The translations under genes and the position numbers were made by a program. Shown here piece after piece: positions 31,676 through 44,095 of a stretch of 64,000 bases of DNA. A model generated the notes under the pieces. It had not been told where the DNA came from. It saw only the letters and a program-made list of their open reading frames with translations, and ran no database searches. How positions within the stretch are numbered: position 1 is the first letter of the stretch; every line of letters starts with the position of its first letter. Origin of the DNA: Rana temporaria (Eukaryota; Chordata; Amphibia; Anura; Ranidae); contig NC_053489.1 of the NCBI RefSeq assembly GCF_905171775.1, positions 144,252,142-144,316,141 of the forward strand, read 5' to 3'.

Positions 31676-32131
31676 GGCCCCGTACTCACGACCAAACATG
31701 TCTGCTGAAACTGGTCCGCAGGCCAGTTTCAGCAGACATGTTTGGTCGTGTGTGGGCGCGAGTGGGCCGAATTCCAGCAAACATTTGCCCGCCGGGCCTT
31801 TTTTTCCTGCCCGCTCGGACATGTACGGTCGTCAGTACAGACCTACTGTACATGTCCGAGCGCCCGCCGTCCCTCGCATGCTTAGAATGACTTCGACGCA
31901 TGCGTGGAAGCATTTTAAAGGCGGGCCGCCCACGTCGCTGCGTCATTGTCGCGGCGACACCGCGTCATCGACGCGGCGACACCGCGGACACGCCCCGCGT
32001 ATTGTTTACGCGCGGACTTCTGTACGATGGTGTGTACAACCATCGTACAGAAGCCCTCTGGCAGACATGTATGGTGAAAACGGTCCGACGGACCGCTTTC
32101 ACCATACATGTTTGGTCGTGAGTACCCGGCC
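31676..32131. mobile_element. Hairpin-chain MITE, copy 2 (456 bp)
   Basis: Same ends and order of palindromes as the copy at 23449..23950, flanked by CAA on both sides (31673..31675 and 32132..32134). It lacks about 46 bp around 31800, where copy 1 has the segment starting CCCAGCGGACAAATATTCC. Elsewhere the copies differ at only a few positions. Confidence 0.9.
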
Positions 32132-32551
32132 CAAGAGTCATTTGTCCAGCTGAATACTATCTAAATAGACTGGCCAAAGTCAATTTTAAGCAACTCAAAT
32201 GAATATTTGATTTTCACTTAGAAATATTTTAAAAAGTATACCAATCATTGTTGTGATATATCGTGACTATGTCTACATAAATATATGACCATATAGCATG
32301 TGTTTGTACCTAGATGAATAAGTAGTCATAGTATCTACAAGAGCAACACATTTATCCATAATTAGTAATTCCTTTTTGTTTTTTTGGTTTCCAGCTTTGC
32401 AAACAGTTTGTTTATAGTGTTTAAGGATAGGATTCATTAAAAGTTTAGAAACAGCTGAAGTCATTGTGACCCTTTTTTCACTTTTCTCTCATGGGGCTCA
32501 TTGTATATAAAAATTAAAAGATATTATTTCTTCTCAAAAGGTCTAACAATA
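32132..32551 (+). other. Intron sequence; nothing recognised
   Basis: AT-rich, with no supported feature. Confidence 0.5.
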
Positions 32552-33724
32552 CTCACCAACCACTTTATTAGGTATACCTGTTCAGTTGTACGGTAACACA
32601 AATTGTTAATCAGTCAATCACATGGCAGCTACTTAATGCATTTAGGCATCTGGATGTGGTGAAGATGACTTGCTGAAGTTCAAACCGAGCATCAGAATGG
32701 GGAAGAAAGGGGATTTAAGTGACTTTGAACATGGCATGGTTGTTGGTGCCAGATGGGCTGGTCTGAGTATTTCAAAAACTGCTGATCTGGTGGGATCTGC
32801 TCACACAACCATCTGTAGGGTTTAAAGAGAATGGTCCAAAAAAGAGAAAATATCCAGTGAGCGGTAGTTGTGTCGCCGAAAATGAATTGTTGATATCAGA
32901 GGTCAGAGAGGAATGGGCAGACTGGTTCGAGGTGATAGAAAGGAAGCAATAACTCAAATAACCACCCGTTACAACCAAGGTATGCAGAATACTATCTCTG
33001 AAAGCACAACATAGCGACCCTTAAAGCAGATGGGCCACAGCAGCAGAAGACCACACCAGGTGCCACTACTGTCAGCTAAGAACAGGAAACTGAGGCTACA
33101 ATTCGCACAGGTTCACCAAAATTGTACAATAGAAGATTGGAAAAACGTTGCCTGGTCTGATGAATCTCAATTTCAGCTGTATCATTTAGATAGTAGGGTC
33201 AGAATTTGGCGTAAACATGACAGCATGGATCCATCCTGCCTTGTATCAACAGTTCAGGTTGGTGGTGTATTGGTAGGGGGGATATTTTCTTGGCACACTT
33301 TGGGGCCCTTAGTACCAACTGAGCATGGTTTAAATGCAATGGCCTACCTGAGTATTCTTGCTGACCATGTCCATCCCTTTATGACTACAGTATATTCATC
33401 TTCTGATGGCTCCTTCCAGCAGGATAATGCACCATGTCACAAAGCTCAAATCATCTCACCACTGGTTTCTGAAGATTGCAATGAGTTCACTGTACTCCAA
33501 TGGCCTCCAAAGTCATCAGATCTCAATCCAATAGAGCACCTTTGGGATGTGGTGGAATGGGATATTCGCATTATGGATGTGCAGCCGACAAATTTGCAGC
33601 AGAATCTGAGGAATGTTTTCAACAGCTTGTTGAATCTATGCCAGGAAGAATTAAGGTAGTTCTGAAAGCAAAAGGGGGTCAAACCCGGTACTAGCAAGGT
33701 GTACCTAATAAAGTGGCCGGTGAG
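32552..33724 (+). mobile_element. Tc1-like transposon, near full length, inactive
   Basis: The ends are CTCACCAACCACTTTATTAG then GTATACC, and in reverse complement CTCACCGGCCACTTTATTAG then GTACACC, so both inverted repeats survive. The transposase frame between them is broken. A TA precedes the left end. Confidence 0.9.
32697..33694 (+). pseudogene. Tc1-like transposase, several stops and a frameshift
   Basis: The start codon at 32697 opens MGKKGDLSDFEHGMVVGARW, leading into the helix-turn-helix DNA-binding part. An in-frame TAA follows at about 32822. More stops lie before 33030. The catalytic part (33030..33659) is open and shows the three acidic positions: WSDESQF (first D), QQDNAPCHKA (second D) and SSDLNPIEHLWD (E). 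Near 33620 the frame shifts by one; the tail continues in another frame to a TAG at 33692..33694 (ends IKVVLKAKGGQTRY). The transposase would cut and paste the element at TA dinucleotides if intact; it is clearly dead here. Confidence 0.9.
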
Positions 33725-34185
33725 TGTGTGTGTGTTGAGGGTAGGACGTACAGGTATCTATTGTAATGTTATTTTTCAAACTGCTATATGCTCCTTCACT
33801 GGTTTCATTTAAAAGATAACAAAGAGGCATTGAGAGGCCAGAAGTGGTGACTTGACTTTAAGCTGAACTGTTGATTAATGACCATTCATTGACCTTGTGA
33901 AACTAATTAAATTATGATGATTGTGATCAGATTATGCTGTTATCTGGTAACAAATGATTGTAATGTATTTTGTTTGATAATGAATCTGTTTTATTGCTTT
34001 ATTTTCCCTCTTGCTAACTTAATCCACATGTATTTGTTTAGTTTCTGTTGTAAATGTTTGCCAAATAAATTCATTATGTGTGAATGAACATTTAAATAAG
34101 GAAGGACTCATTTTGTCGTAATACCAATTGTTTATTTTTCAGCATTACAAAAACCTATAGTTTTTTATTTTTTTGTATTAAAAGA
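33725..34185 (+). other. Intron sequence; nothing recognised
   Basis: AT-rich, after a short GTGTGTGTGTG tract. No supported feature. Confidence 0.45.
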
Positions 34186-34650
34186 GAAGTGCGAGTTTAC
34201 AAAAAAATGAATATTCATACTTGCCTAGATAGCTGCAGCATCAGTCTGATGCTGCAGCTGTTCCCCCGCTGGCTCTGCACTGAGAACTGAGCGTTCCCAT
34301 GACTAAGCTCTGGGGGACGAGCGAAATGCGTTGGGAATGTAGCCTGTCAGCAGCCCAGGCTGAGGTTGTCGCTTTTATCACACCACTCCGTGGATGTGCG
34401 GCACTAGGGATTCTCTCCTCCTTTCCTTTAGTGACAACAGGAGCTCGGAAGAGCTTCATTCCCTTGCTGACTCTCTCGCAGCAGTGAATGCAGAACCATC
34501 CACATCACCCCCCACATTGACATACAAGCCTGAGCGGCACAGCAACCAACCATGCGAGAACAGCAAATGGTAAATGCGCTTTGCGCCATAAACAGCGCTT
34601 GCTCACAACCTTTTGTATTAGGATCTCATTGTCTTTTATAAGTATGAGAC
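34186..34650. repeat. Dispersed repeat fragment
   Basis: Contains the hairpin AGCTGCAGCATCAGTCTGAT with GCTGCAGCT (34231..34260) and a GCGAAATGCGTTGGG motif like those in other frog repeats. Boundaries are not resolved. Confidence 0.4.
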
Positions 34651-36658
34651 GAGACTAGTTGCACAATTAGTAGAACCCCTTCTACACTCACCAGAGAACA
34701 CAGTGGGGGGGGGGGATACTGCCAGTCCAACTTCATCCCTTTGAGTCATACACCATGCAGTTGTTGACTTCCAATCGATATTATTTATCCTGCAGCTTGC
34801 CTCCCACACATCCATACCTTTCATATCTGTGCCAAAATAAATAAACATATATGTATATATTTAAATAACAATGTTTAGCTAAGCGAAGAGATGTGGAGGA
34901 GGAGAACTACAAGAAACAGCAGAACCGCTGCTTTGACAACCCACGGCCCGTCTCTATGTTTTTTTGAGGACATGCTAAACTTTTACTTGTTATAGAGCTT
35001 TAATAAAAATGCTGGTTTTTATTGTAGGTTGACAATTGTCAAAAAATGGAAACATGTATATTTTGTAATATTTAATTTGTTATTTTTAATGCTGTAATTG
35101 TATAGAACAGTTACAGTACTAAACAGAGGCGCATCGCTATTGTCAAACTGATCTGATCTAGACTATTGTAAAACAAGATATAGACTTGAAAGTAATTCTT
35201 GTAATCAGCCCATATTAAGAAAAGTAACACTTTTTCTTATTGCAGGCCAATAGTTACCTTCCTGACAGTCCTCAGCCACCTGCTACCTCTGGAAATCGGA
35301 GAACATATGATAATGCCCCTTACCTCCCTCAATACATTTCTCTGTTCAGCTAATTTTCAGAGTTCAGTGTTGTCAGGTTAGGGTGACGTGGTGTTCACAT
35401 GCAAAGTACTTTGTATATTTGGATTTTATTACAAAAAAATAAATATGCACAGGAGTGTCTGGGGACTGTGCAGTTGATGAGGTTGCTGCAGAAACATGGA
35501 TGATGCTTAGTTAACCTTTAAAGTACAGCTTATGTTAAGGGCACTCTTTGTCAGTGATAGATGATTGCTGGTGTATGTTGGTTAGAAACCAGCACCTGTT
35601 GAACAAATGTTGAGATACATCTTCCCTAGGCCAGCAGATTCACAATAGCCTCTCTTGTTGAGGGGTCACCGTTTAACACAGAGTTAAATTGTCTAGTGAC
35701 AATTAAATTGTGCTTTGCAGAAGACATAATTACAGAAACCTCAGGCATATCACAAATGACTTCAAGGCCATCTGCAATCACTTACTAATGCTATGCCATT
35801 GGATATCATTCCAAGCTGTTTGTCATTGCCTGCACAAGATCACCAATTAAAAACTCCTCAACAATTAGAAGAATCATTATATCATATATCAAAGGCACAC
35901 AAGACAAAGTCAATGAGCTTTTGAAACAATTCTGTTGAAGCAATATGTTAGGTCTGTAATGGATATCTGCTTAGTACTGCTTAACACGTGAAGACCGGCT
36001 GATCCCTACCCAAGGACTGGAGTTAAGAAACATAGTTATTTGGTTCTCGTCCAAGTTTTTGTATTGCCTGTCAGTTTGTATTTTGGGAATCATGAAGACG
36101 TACGTGCATAATTGTGGTGCTGAAATCTCTAAAAATATCTTCTTAGAATAGATGCCGTCATTTCCTATGGGTATTAATGAGTGAAAAACGAGGGCTTATT
36201 CTGTCGCTTTTCTGTCTACTTGTCAATCAATGGCATACCAACATGCCACTTTTTATTTTTCACTGTCCATCTTGTCATCTCCCACATTCTCCAAGATTGA
36301 AAAAATATAGAGAAACTTAGTCACAAATGTGCCTGTTCTAAAGATTTACTGTTGTCACTACCGCAGATCTATTTCTAAACAGCGTAGCGAAGCTCTCTCT
36401 ATTTATATTAGTTTTACCGGTGTGGAACAATACCGCACAGTTTTTACTCTTTTCAAGCAATTAAAATGGCTATTGCCTACACATAATATACACACATGCA
36501 GATATATTTTATTTTCTTCTTCAATATTTTTGTTTAATTAACAATTTTCAAAGTATCTAGCAGAGAAAGAGAAGACTGAAACGTAACATTTTACAGGTAA
36601 TATAATTGATGAAGACAAAACAATAGAGTATGAATATGCATAAAGAGTTACAAATGTT
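34651..36658 (+). other. Intron sequence; 35480..35960 lacks repeat structure
   Basis: No exon is supported. The 35480..35960 stretch has balanced composition, many ATTA/AATTA words and no inverted repeats, making it a candidate conserved non-coding element. An apparent short open frame at 36329..36541 lacks any family resemblance. Confidence 0.4.
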
Positions 36659-36659
36659 A

Positions 36660-37071
36660 TGCCGCGTACACATGAACGGATTTTCCTCTGGAAAAAAATC
36701 GGATGGTTTTTCGGACGAAATAACGCTCACGCTTGGCTTGCATACACACGGTCACACCAAATTCCGACCCTCAAGAACATGGTGACATGCAACATTACGA
36801 CGAGCCGAGAAAAATGAAGTTCAATGCTTCCGAGCATGTGCCGAATTGTTTCTGAGCATGCATGTTTTTTCCCGTCGGAATTCCATACATAGGAACAGAT
36901 TTTCCGATAGGAATTTTTTCCGTCGGAAAAATAGAGAACATGTTCTCTATCTAAGTCCGTCAGAATTTCCAACGGAAAAAGTCAGATGGGGTATACACAC
37001 GGTCGGAATATCTGATGAAAAGCTCCCATTGGACTTTTTCCATCGGAAATTACGACCGTGTGTACAGGGCA
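36660..37071. mobile_element. Harbinger-like inverted-repeat element
   Basis: The left end is TATGCCGCGTACACATGAAC. The right end in reverse complement is TATGCCCTGTACACACGGTC. Interior motifs GTCGGAATTCC and CCGTCGGAAAAA recur in both orientations. Related to 10952..11246. Confidence 0.7.
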
Positions 37072-37554
37072 TAACACTATGAGACTTTAGTGACAATAAA
37101 AAATGAAGATTTAAAGGGTTGGAGTTATTGTTAGAAATTACATGTTTGAAGGGTTAGAACTGGGACAGAAGGGGGGTATCCTGGGGCCACAGGTGGGATC
37201 CAAGTCCTGATATTATGACATATACACTGCATAAAGAGATCAAGTGGGTGCCAGTCAAAATTGCTTGATAGATAGTGATTTGTGGATCTCAAGTTTTCAT
37301 GAACTTGGGCATGGTGTCCAATAGTTTTGCCATAGTTCTTTTTTATTGGAGAATGTCCAGTGAATTCAGGATTTGACTTCAACTAGTGGAAGTTTATTGG
37401 AAATCAATGACTTTTGTCTGTGTTTCTGATAATAATATTTATTCGTTTTACCTGTTTTTTTCATTATGTTGTTATTTATAAAGGAAGGTGTGTAAAGTAG
37501 GGTATCCAACACAACTGCATCCAATTTTAACCATATTATAAATCAATGCAGGCA
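37072..37554 (+). other. Intron sequence; nothing recognised
   Basis: No supported exon or repeat. Confidence 0.45.
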
Positions 37555-38090
37555 TTTACAAACCTAGGTCAGATATTGATTGCCGTCAGTGATTCCCATT
37601 GGTGAGATTCCCTTACTTTCTATTGGAACACAAAAACAGGCCGTAAAATAAAATCTCCCAAGCAGGGTGAACCCCCATTGGTTCAATGCCCTTATTTTTT
37701 TATTGTAACACATGAACAGGCCATTATATCAAATCCCCTAAGGAGGGTGCAAAAATAGCTTGGATATTTATTTCGGTCAGTGATCCCCATTGGTATGATG
37801 ACCTTTTTTTTTTGGACACAAGAACAGCAAGTGATATAACATCTCCCTAGAATGGTGCACAAATAGGTTAGATATTCATTGCTGTCAGTGATCCCTGTTG
37901 GTGAGATGCTCTTACTTTCTATTTGAACACTAAAACAGGACATGAGATAAAATCTCCCCAGCAGGGTGCAAACCTGGGTCACATATTTATTGTTGTCATT
38001 GATCCCCATTGTGAAATGCCCTTCCTTTCCATTTGGACACAAGAGCAGGAAGTGAGATTCCCAACATTTCCCCAGCAGGGATATCGCCGG
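37555..38090 (+). repeat. Tandem repeat, about five units of roughly 80 to 118 bp
   Basis: Each unit has the order: ACCTAGGTCAGATATTGATT-like segment, TCAGTGATCCCCATTGG, ACTTTCTATTGGAACAC, AACAGG..GTGAGATAAAATCTCC, CAGCAGGGTG. Units are considerably diverged, one is shortened, and the array ends in the next repeat at about 38095. Open frames across it are incidental. Confidence 0.75.
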
Positions 38091-38109
38091 CAATTTTTTG
38101 TGGAGTAAA

Positions 38110-38575
38110 GTGGAGTCCCACCCAAAAATTGAACTTCTGCTTTTTGGAATTCCTCCCCCCCCTCCAGTGTCACATTTGGCACCTTTCAGGGGGGAGGAAT
38201 GAGCAGATACCTGTGTAATCCAGGTATTTGCTGTCGCTTTCCGGGCATAGATCACTGCGGTGACCTGCGCCACGTCCGGTGCCTACTTCTCCCCCCCCCT
38301 CCGCTGTCTTCTGGGAGACACACAGGTCACAGAATACAGCCGAGACCAGTGGTATAGCGCAGCGTGACTCACGCATTCGCAGTAGGGAACCAGGAAGTAA
38401 AGCCGCAAGGCTTCACTTCCTGATTCCCTTACTGAAAACGGCGGCACCTCCACCCGAGAGCCAAGGGAAAGATTAATAAGTGTCCATATTTTGAAAGTCA
38501 GCAGCTGCAGTATTTGTAGCTGCTGACTTTTAATAATTTGTTTGGGCGGAACTCCGCTTTAAATTATTTATTCAG
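38110..38575. mobile_element. Inverted-repeat element with a GCGGAACTCCGCTTTAA end
   Basis: The right part has the hairpin AGTCAGCAGCTGCAG.../TAGCTGCTGACT (38497..38530), then GGGCGGAACTCCGCTTTAA. The left start is TGGAGTAAAGTGGAGTCCCA. It also contains GTGTCACATTTGGCACC. 18330..18620 is a relative. Confidence 0.6.
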
Positions 38576-39280
38576 TTAGGTTCTTGTGAAATGTTTTTTC
38601 TTTGTAAACTCGTAGTCTATATTAAGACTTAGCTGTTTTGTTTATGAAAGATCAAGGCAATACTCTGGATCATTTACATAGATTGCAAGGATTTCTTTCA
38701 AACTATATTAGAAGGTTTTGACTGTTTATGCCTCATGCATACTGAGTGCACTTGCTGAACTCTTTTACAATAAAGCGGAAGCCTGCACGTATGATTTATG
38801 TTTCTTTAAAATGAATGCGAACGTTCTCAGACATTTATGTATAATGACCATTTTGACAGTATTTGCCATAATTTTCTAAGTGAATAATCAGACTCTACGC
38901 AGGCAGCACACAGCGACCAGCAGGATGCTGACCAGCTGAGATGCACTCATGGGTAACTAATCTAAAAGCACGGTGAGCCCATATACGAAAGCATAAAGCC
39001 GTTGTTTGTGTAGATGCACACATTTAGGTTTTATTCAGCTGCTTTCCTATGTTATGTATTTTATTCTGTGCCATTACGCTGTCCTCTTCATAAAGCCAGC
39101 TTACCTCATTTAGGTAATATGATGAAAGTGATTGCCAAGAATACTGACACAGATGGCAGGGAAAGGAGATGCTTTATAATGATATCCTCAATTCACCAAA
39201 ACTGCTGTTTGACTTTATCTGTGCAAGCTCAGAAGCACATCGAATAAGAAACTATTGCCTTTTTGTGTTTTGTTGTGTAG
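38576..39280 (+). other. COMMD10 intron end; nothing recognised before exon B
   Basis: The last bases are TTTTGTGTTTTGTTGTGTAG, a good pyrimidine/T-rich acceptor. Confidence 0.6.
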
Positions 39281-39391
39281 CTGGAGACAACTGCCTGGCA
39301 GCTCAACCTCCAGATGGCTCAATCCACCCAAGCAAAAATGAAGTCTCCCCAGGCTGTGCTAGAACTTGGAGTTAGCACCGAAGACACAAAG
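39281..39391 (+). CDS. COMMD10: COMMD10 internal exon B (37 codons, start of COMM domain)
   Basis: The exon is bounded by acceptor TTGTTGTGTAG and donor GTAGGC, phase 0 at both ends, so it joins in frame to exon A. It encodes LETTAWQLNLQMAQSTQAKM then KSPQAVLELGVSTEDTK. The W-x-LN-x-QMAQS and KSPQAVL-LGV segments match vertebrate COMMD10 at the start of its COMM domain, the ~70-residue module through which COMMD proteins assemble into the decameric ring of the Commander complex. No stop or frameshift is present and the sequence between the splice sites looks under coding constraint. The remaining ~30 C-terminal residues of the protein are encoded by exon(s) not found before 64000. Confidence 0.96.
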
Positions 39392-40700
39392 GTAGGCAGA
39401 CACATCTGCTACTGAGCACTTCCATTCTCTTCTCCAGAAAACTTGTGAAATCAGGTCTTTATCCGAATGGTGACGTTTTAACCCCCTCCGCTCCCTGTCT
39501 AGAGAAGGGGGTTAAATAGGCGACTTGTTTTTTTTATTAACCATGTTGGGATAACGTATAAAAGCAATTCAGTTCTAAAATGGCCTCTTGAGTTCTTCTG
39601 TGCTCAAAGTTTGCAGTCAAGTCATTTATAGCTGGCTGTTGTCTTGAAACAAGGGATATAAGTGGATGAAGTGAATTGAAATACCCTCTGGTCTTATTGT
39701 TACCCTGCGTGCGTCAATGGATTTAGATTGTCTTGCTCTGTAAATTACACACATGCCAAGCTGGATTTCATGCTTTTGTTTCAGTGAAAGACATTTATCT
39801 GCCCTCGTTTAATGACTCCTTACAGAAACACGTGGTTTAAAGGAATATATACCAAGAGGCGCTTTATTGTTGATGGCACATTTTCTACAGTACTCAGCTA
39901 GCTGGAGTTTAAAAAAAACAAGAGCAGTTATAGCAGTTTTGTGTCTTGACACAGGTAAATTAAAAGTTACATTATAATAGAAAGTATAGTGAAATACCTG
40001 GTATAGATTAAATACTTGTTAAGAACCAGCCAGACTGTCTTGTCTTCAATCTGTGTCTCTGATCTCCTCATACCTGCCCGTATCCAGCCTGCCGGTGGAA
40101 GCCAGAGTCTGTGATTATTTGTAAAACCAAAATATTTGTAAAATATTATTAACATGGTAATGTAATTTCAGAAATATATATTTTTTCTTTCTAAACTTGC
40201 AGCTTTTACTATAATACCTGCCATGAAGGTCCTTGTGCAGGCATTTCCTGTTATAGAGTAACAACACTCAAAATCACCAATGTAAACAGCCTCCATTGAA
40301 ACTCTCCCCGACTGGACCTCAAAGCAGAACCGTGTGTGGCGGCAAGCGTGGAGCCTCAAATCTATCTGAAAATGCTGTTTGTGAAACTAGTTGAGGTTCC
40401 ATGCTTCCCGTCACTTCTATTTGCACTTTTTACGTCATATCCGGGCTGAATTTCCGAGGTTTGAAGCACACACTGATCTCCAGTTGGAGGAGGGGTAGTG
40501 AGAGTTTCTATAGAGGCTCGTTACATTGGTGCCGAGTCTGGGCACCTGTACAAGTGAGTGCAAATTTTTATAATTAGGTTTTATCTAAATAAAATACTAC
40601 ACTATAGTATATTTTTGATTGTTTGATGGTGTGGTTGATTCTGGTGCGATGATAGATCCCAGAAGAACCATTGAAGAGTGGAGTGATCGATTTGGATGAT
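39392..40700 (+). other. Next COMMD10 intron; nothing recognised
   Basis: No later COMMD10 exon was identified by eye. No clear element is seen until 40709. Confidence 0.5.
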
Positions 40701-40708
40701 ACCTTACT

Positions 40709-41057
40709 CAGGGGTGTCAAACTCAATTTCATCGTAGGTCGCATCAGCATTATGATTGTCCTCAAAAGGGCCGGTTGTATCTGTAAGAATAGATGTCCAG
40801 CGCATTCCCTCCCCTTTACATTAGATGTCAAGAGCCACCCCACCATCAGAAGTTGAGTCCCCCACTCTCCCTTACGCTGCACCCCTCTTTCCTTATGCTG
40901 CTGCTTGGAAGAAGCTAGATACATTGCTTGAAAGCAGAAAGTAAGGGTCTGGAGGAGGACCAGAGGAGGGTACGGAGCTGCAGGAGAGGTACGAGGGCCA
41001 CAAGAATTGGCCTGGAGGGCCGGATTCGGCCCGTGGGCCTTGTGTTTGACACCTGTG
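40709..41057. mobile_element. hAT-type element (349 bp), relative of 11263..11624
   Basis: The left end CAGGGGTGTCAAACTCAATT and the right end GTGTTTGACACCTGTG match the other copy in the opposite orientation. The interior shares ATTATGATTG, GGGCCGGTTGTAT, CTTCCAAGC and GGCCGGATTCGGCC-type segments. The flanks are ACCTTACT and CCTTAGCT, an imperfect duplication. Confidence 0.8.
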
Positions 41058-41604
41058 CCTTAGCTTATTATACAGCACATGTTGACCTTTATTTATTTAA
41101 AGATTGGCGGTGAGTGCACACTTCGTATTGCGGTGGTGGTGATTGGGGCTGCACTATTTGAAGGTTCACAGTCAGAACATTTCTTCCACATGGTGTGGGG
41201 ACCATTATGCATGTTTAGACATTGGACATTATTTATAATTTTTGTTGTCTATTTGGTGGTTTTAGCACATTTACTCTTTTTCTTATCATCATAAAAACAC
41301 TCTTCCAGTTGTGCTTTTGGACTTCTGATGAAGTCTACAATTAGCTGTACCAATATCTGTTAAACTGGTATGATACTCTGTTGTCACTATTAGGAAATCT
41401 GTCCTAGGTAATGTCATGCTACCATTGATGGAGTGCATGCATGTAGACAGGAAGTAGATGCAGGAGATCAGCAGCCCTGAGATACAACATTAAAAAAAAG
41501 GTGAAAACAGTACAGTACAGTACTTAAATAAATAACAATGAAATACTAATCCGTGCTATAGCAAACTAAATGTCATTCAGATAGATTTTACATCTACTTT
41601 AAAT
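41058..41604 (+). other. Intron sequence; nothing recognised
   Basis: No supported feature. Confidence 0.45.
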
Positions 41605-41605
41605 A

Positions 41606-41897
41606 GATTAAGGCTCCATTCACACCTTGGCGACAAAACGCCCGACGCCGGACGCTCGTGCCGCTGGAGGGGAGAATTCCCATTGCTGTCTATGGAGATG
41701 GTTCACATCTCATAGACGCCGTACGCCTGCCGCCTGAAAACAAGTCCCGGACCCTTTTTTTCAGGCGGCATTGGCGTTCGGCCATAGAAAGCAATGGGAA
41801 AGATTTGTTAAAAAAAAAAAAAAAAGTTACACGAATCGCGGCAAAATACGCCGCGTACGCGGCGTTACTTGTCGCGGAGGTGTGAATGCAGACTAAC
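41606..41897. mobile_element. 'TTCACAC' inverted-repeat element
   Basis: Starts AGGCTCCATTCACACCTTGG and ends GGAGGTGTGAATGCAGACT. Inner pairs such as AGGCGGCATTGGCG against CGCCTGCCGCCTG fold on themselves. An A tract of about 18 interrupts it near 41810. Confidence 0.65.
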
Positions 41898-43704
41898 CCT
41901 ACAGTTTGCAAAACACTGCATACCAGAAGCAATAGCTTGTTTTTAATACAATACTTTATTTCAATTTTTTCTTTATCTTTTGTTGCATCTCAGTGCAGTG
42001 TATATCCTGCAACCTCTTTGCAGGCATTTCCTGTCTCCATGCATGTACTCCAGCCATGGTGGCAACATTTTCTAAAGATGTGAACAGAGTACTATGCCTG
42101 CAAAGCATGTGTTTGTGGTTCCACTAAGAAGCCTGTGTGACAGTGTATTATTTTAATAAAGGCTGCAGAACTGTAAATACGGAACATTACTTTTCAAATT
42201 ATATTTACCTTTTAAAGCTTATCAGAAACTTTAATGATTGGGTTCATGTATGCTTCCATATTTCTCACCATACTGTAAGTCATTATGCAGTGAGGCTGCT
42301 TCTTCCTAGCCCCGGTGTACGCTAGTGGGAGGAGAATGTAGCCACTGCCTGTTTCCTAAAGGCTCCAATGCGGTGGGTCAGATGTTCTAAACTGCCATTT
42401 TTGCTCTACTGGCATTTGCCTGTGCTTTGTGATGCTTACTAAATAGCTGTATTGCTCTGAAGGAAATAAGCAGGATTGATGCATACACAAGCATTGAATG
42501 TACATGCATGGTAGCCTCCATCATCCTTGTGCATTTAGTATACTCTATACAGTTCTGTGCTTTTTTTTTTGTCTGACATTGCAGTATTGTTTAATGCAGC
42601 TTGTATGTGCCAATCTCTGTGAATTAAAGGCCATTCTGTATGTGTATGCCACAGATAAGACATTTACCAAACCTCCTGTGGCTAAACTTGGTAGGATAAA
42701 GTCTACGCAAAACTATGTTTTCCATTTCAGATGAAGAGAACAACATCCCCTAATTTAAACTTTTACCTCCCATGATGTTTCACATATGCTCACATAGAAT
42801 CCACTAGTATTTACTAGGATAGGCAAAAAAATAACCCATTAGTACACCCCCTACACAAAACACTAAACAGTTCATAAAATGTAAAAAAAAAAATCTTACC
42901 ATTGAGGAGAAACGTTGAATTAAATTTTCATGACCTCATCTCTGTAATTCAAAAGATAACATCTGCAATGCCAAGAAGGAGGCGTAACAGAAGAGAATAT
43001 ATCATATCCTCTCCTCTCTCTCTGCAGTATAAAGAAACTACAGTTCCCATCAACCATAGGGAATTGTAAGGAATGTAGGTGGGTACACTAGGCCTGTACA
43101 TGTTGAATGAGTCTGAGAGTCGCTGACCACCCACAACTACAAGTGGGGCTGAATTACATCATTGCTTCCTGAAAAAAGAACAACAGAAGGGATGTGCCCA
43201 GACCAGTGGCTGGGAGTATAGGAGGCATAGCAGCCACCAGTCTTACAAACAGGAAACCAAAGAGAATTAAAGTGTTTGTTACCCAAACGTTTCAAATTCC
43301 TGATATGAGCCTGCTGTACCATGTACTTGTATTAGAAAGTATCCTGTATTGCTTCCTTTGTGTGAAATCCCTGGTGTTCCTGCCAAACCCTCTGCTTTCC
43401 TATTAAAAAAACTGACCACACTTGGCAGGAGAGCACAGCATGGTCTGTTATCTAGTTGTGCTGGGAACTCGGTGTACTCTCCTGCAATGACCAGACATGG
43501 ACACGCCACCCCTGCACAGCCATTTACTGGCAAGCTCAGTGTGCTGCTGCTTCTCCTCCTCCGCCAGCTCTTATGCAGCTGAGAACAGTGGGAATGTGAT
43601 GTATTTATATCGTTTTTTTATTTTTTTTAACTATACAACATTTTTTGCCTTTCATTTCTATTTTAAACTGGATGGGTTGTTACCCAAGGTGATGGTTTAC
43701 AATA
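41898..43704 (+). other. Intron sequence; nothing recognised
   Basis: No exon, array or complete element was found. Confidence 0.45.
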
Positions 43705-44095
43705 ACTTTAAGTGCCGGTTCACACCAGTGTGCTCTGCGAGATCGCATATGATTTGCACCTCACTGCAGTGCAAATCACATGCGATGTTCGTGCAATGCG
43801 ATTTCAGCCATACGGATAATATGGCTGATATAGCATCGCATTTGCACCAAACTCGCACAGGACCCTTTTTTGGTCTGCACTAGAAACGGGTGGCATGGGA
43901 ATTCACACCCATGTTATCCGATTTATGTGAACTGTCAGTGGGGGTGTCATTAACATTGTATTGACACTCCCAGCAGTTCGCATATGACAGTGTGAACTAC
44001 CGTGCGAGTCGGGTGCAATGCGGTAAACAGCAGTGGATTCCCAGAGTTCCTGCATCACACAAGTGTGAACGTGAACTAAGCCTAAAGTGGTTGTA
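43705..44095. mobile_element. 'TTCACAC' inverted-repeat element
   Basis: Starts AGTGCCGGTTCACACCAGTG and ends CACAAGTGTGAACGTGAACT. Contains GATTTGCACCTCACTGCAGT then GCAAATC, an inner hairpin at about 43750..43778. Confidence 0.65.

Noticed and set aside
37692..38273. 193-codon minus-strand frame
   Set aside because: It runs through the ~115-bp tandem array and shows only that periodicity.
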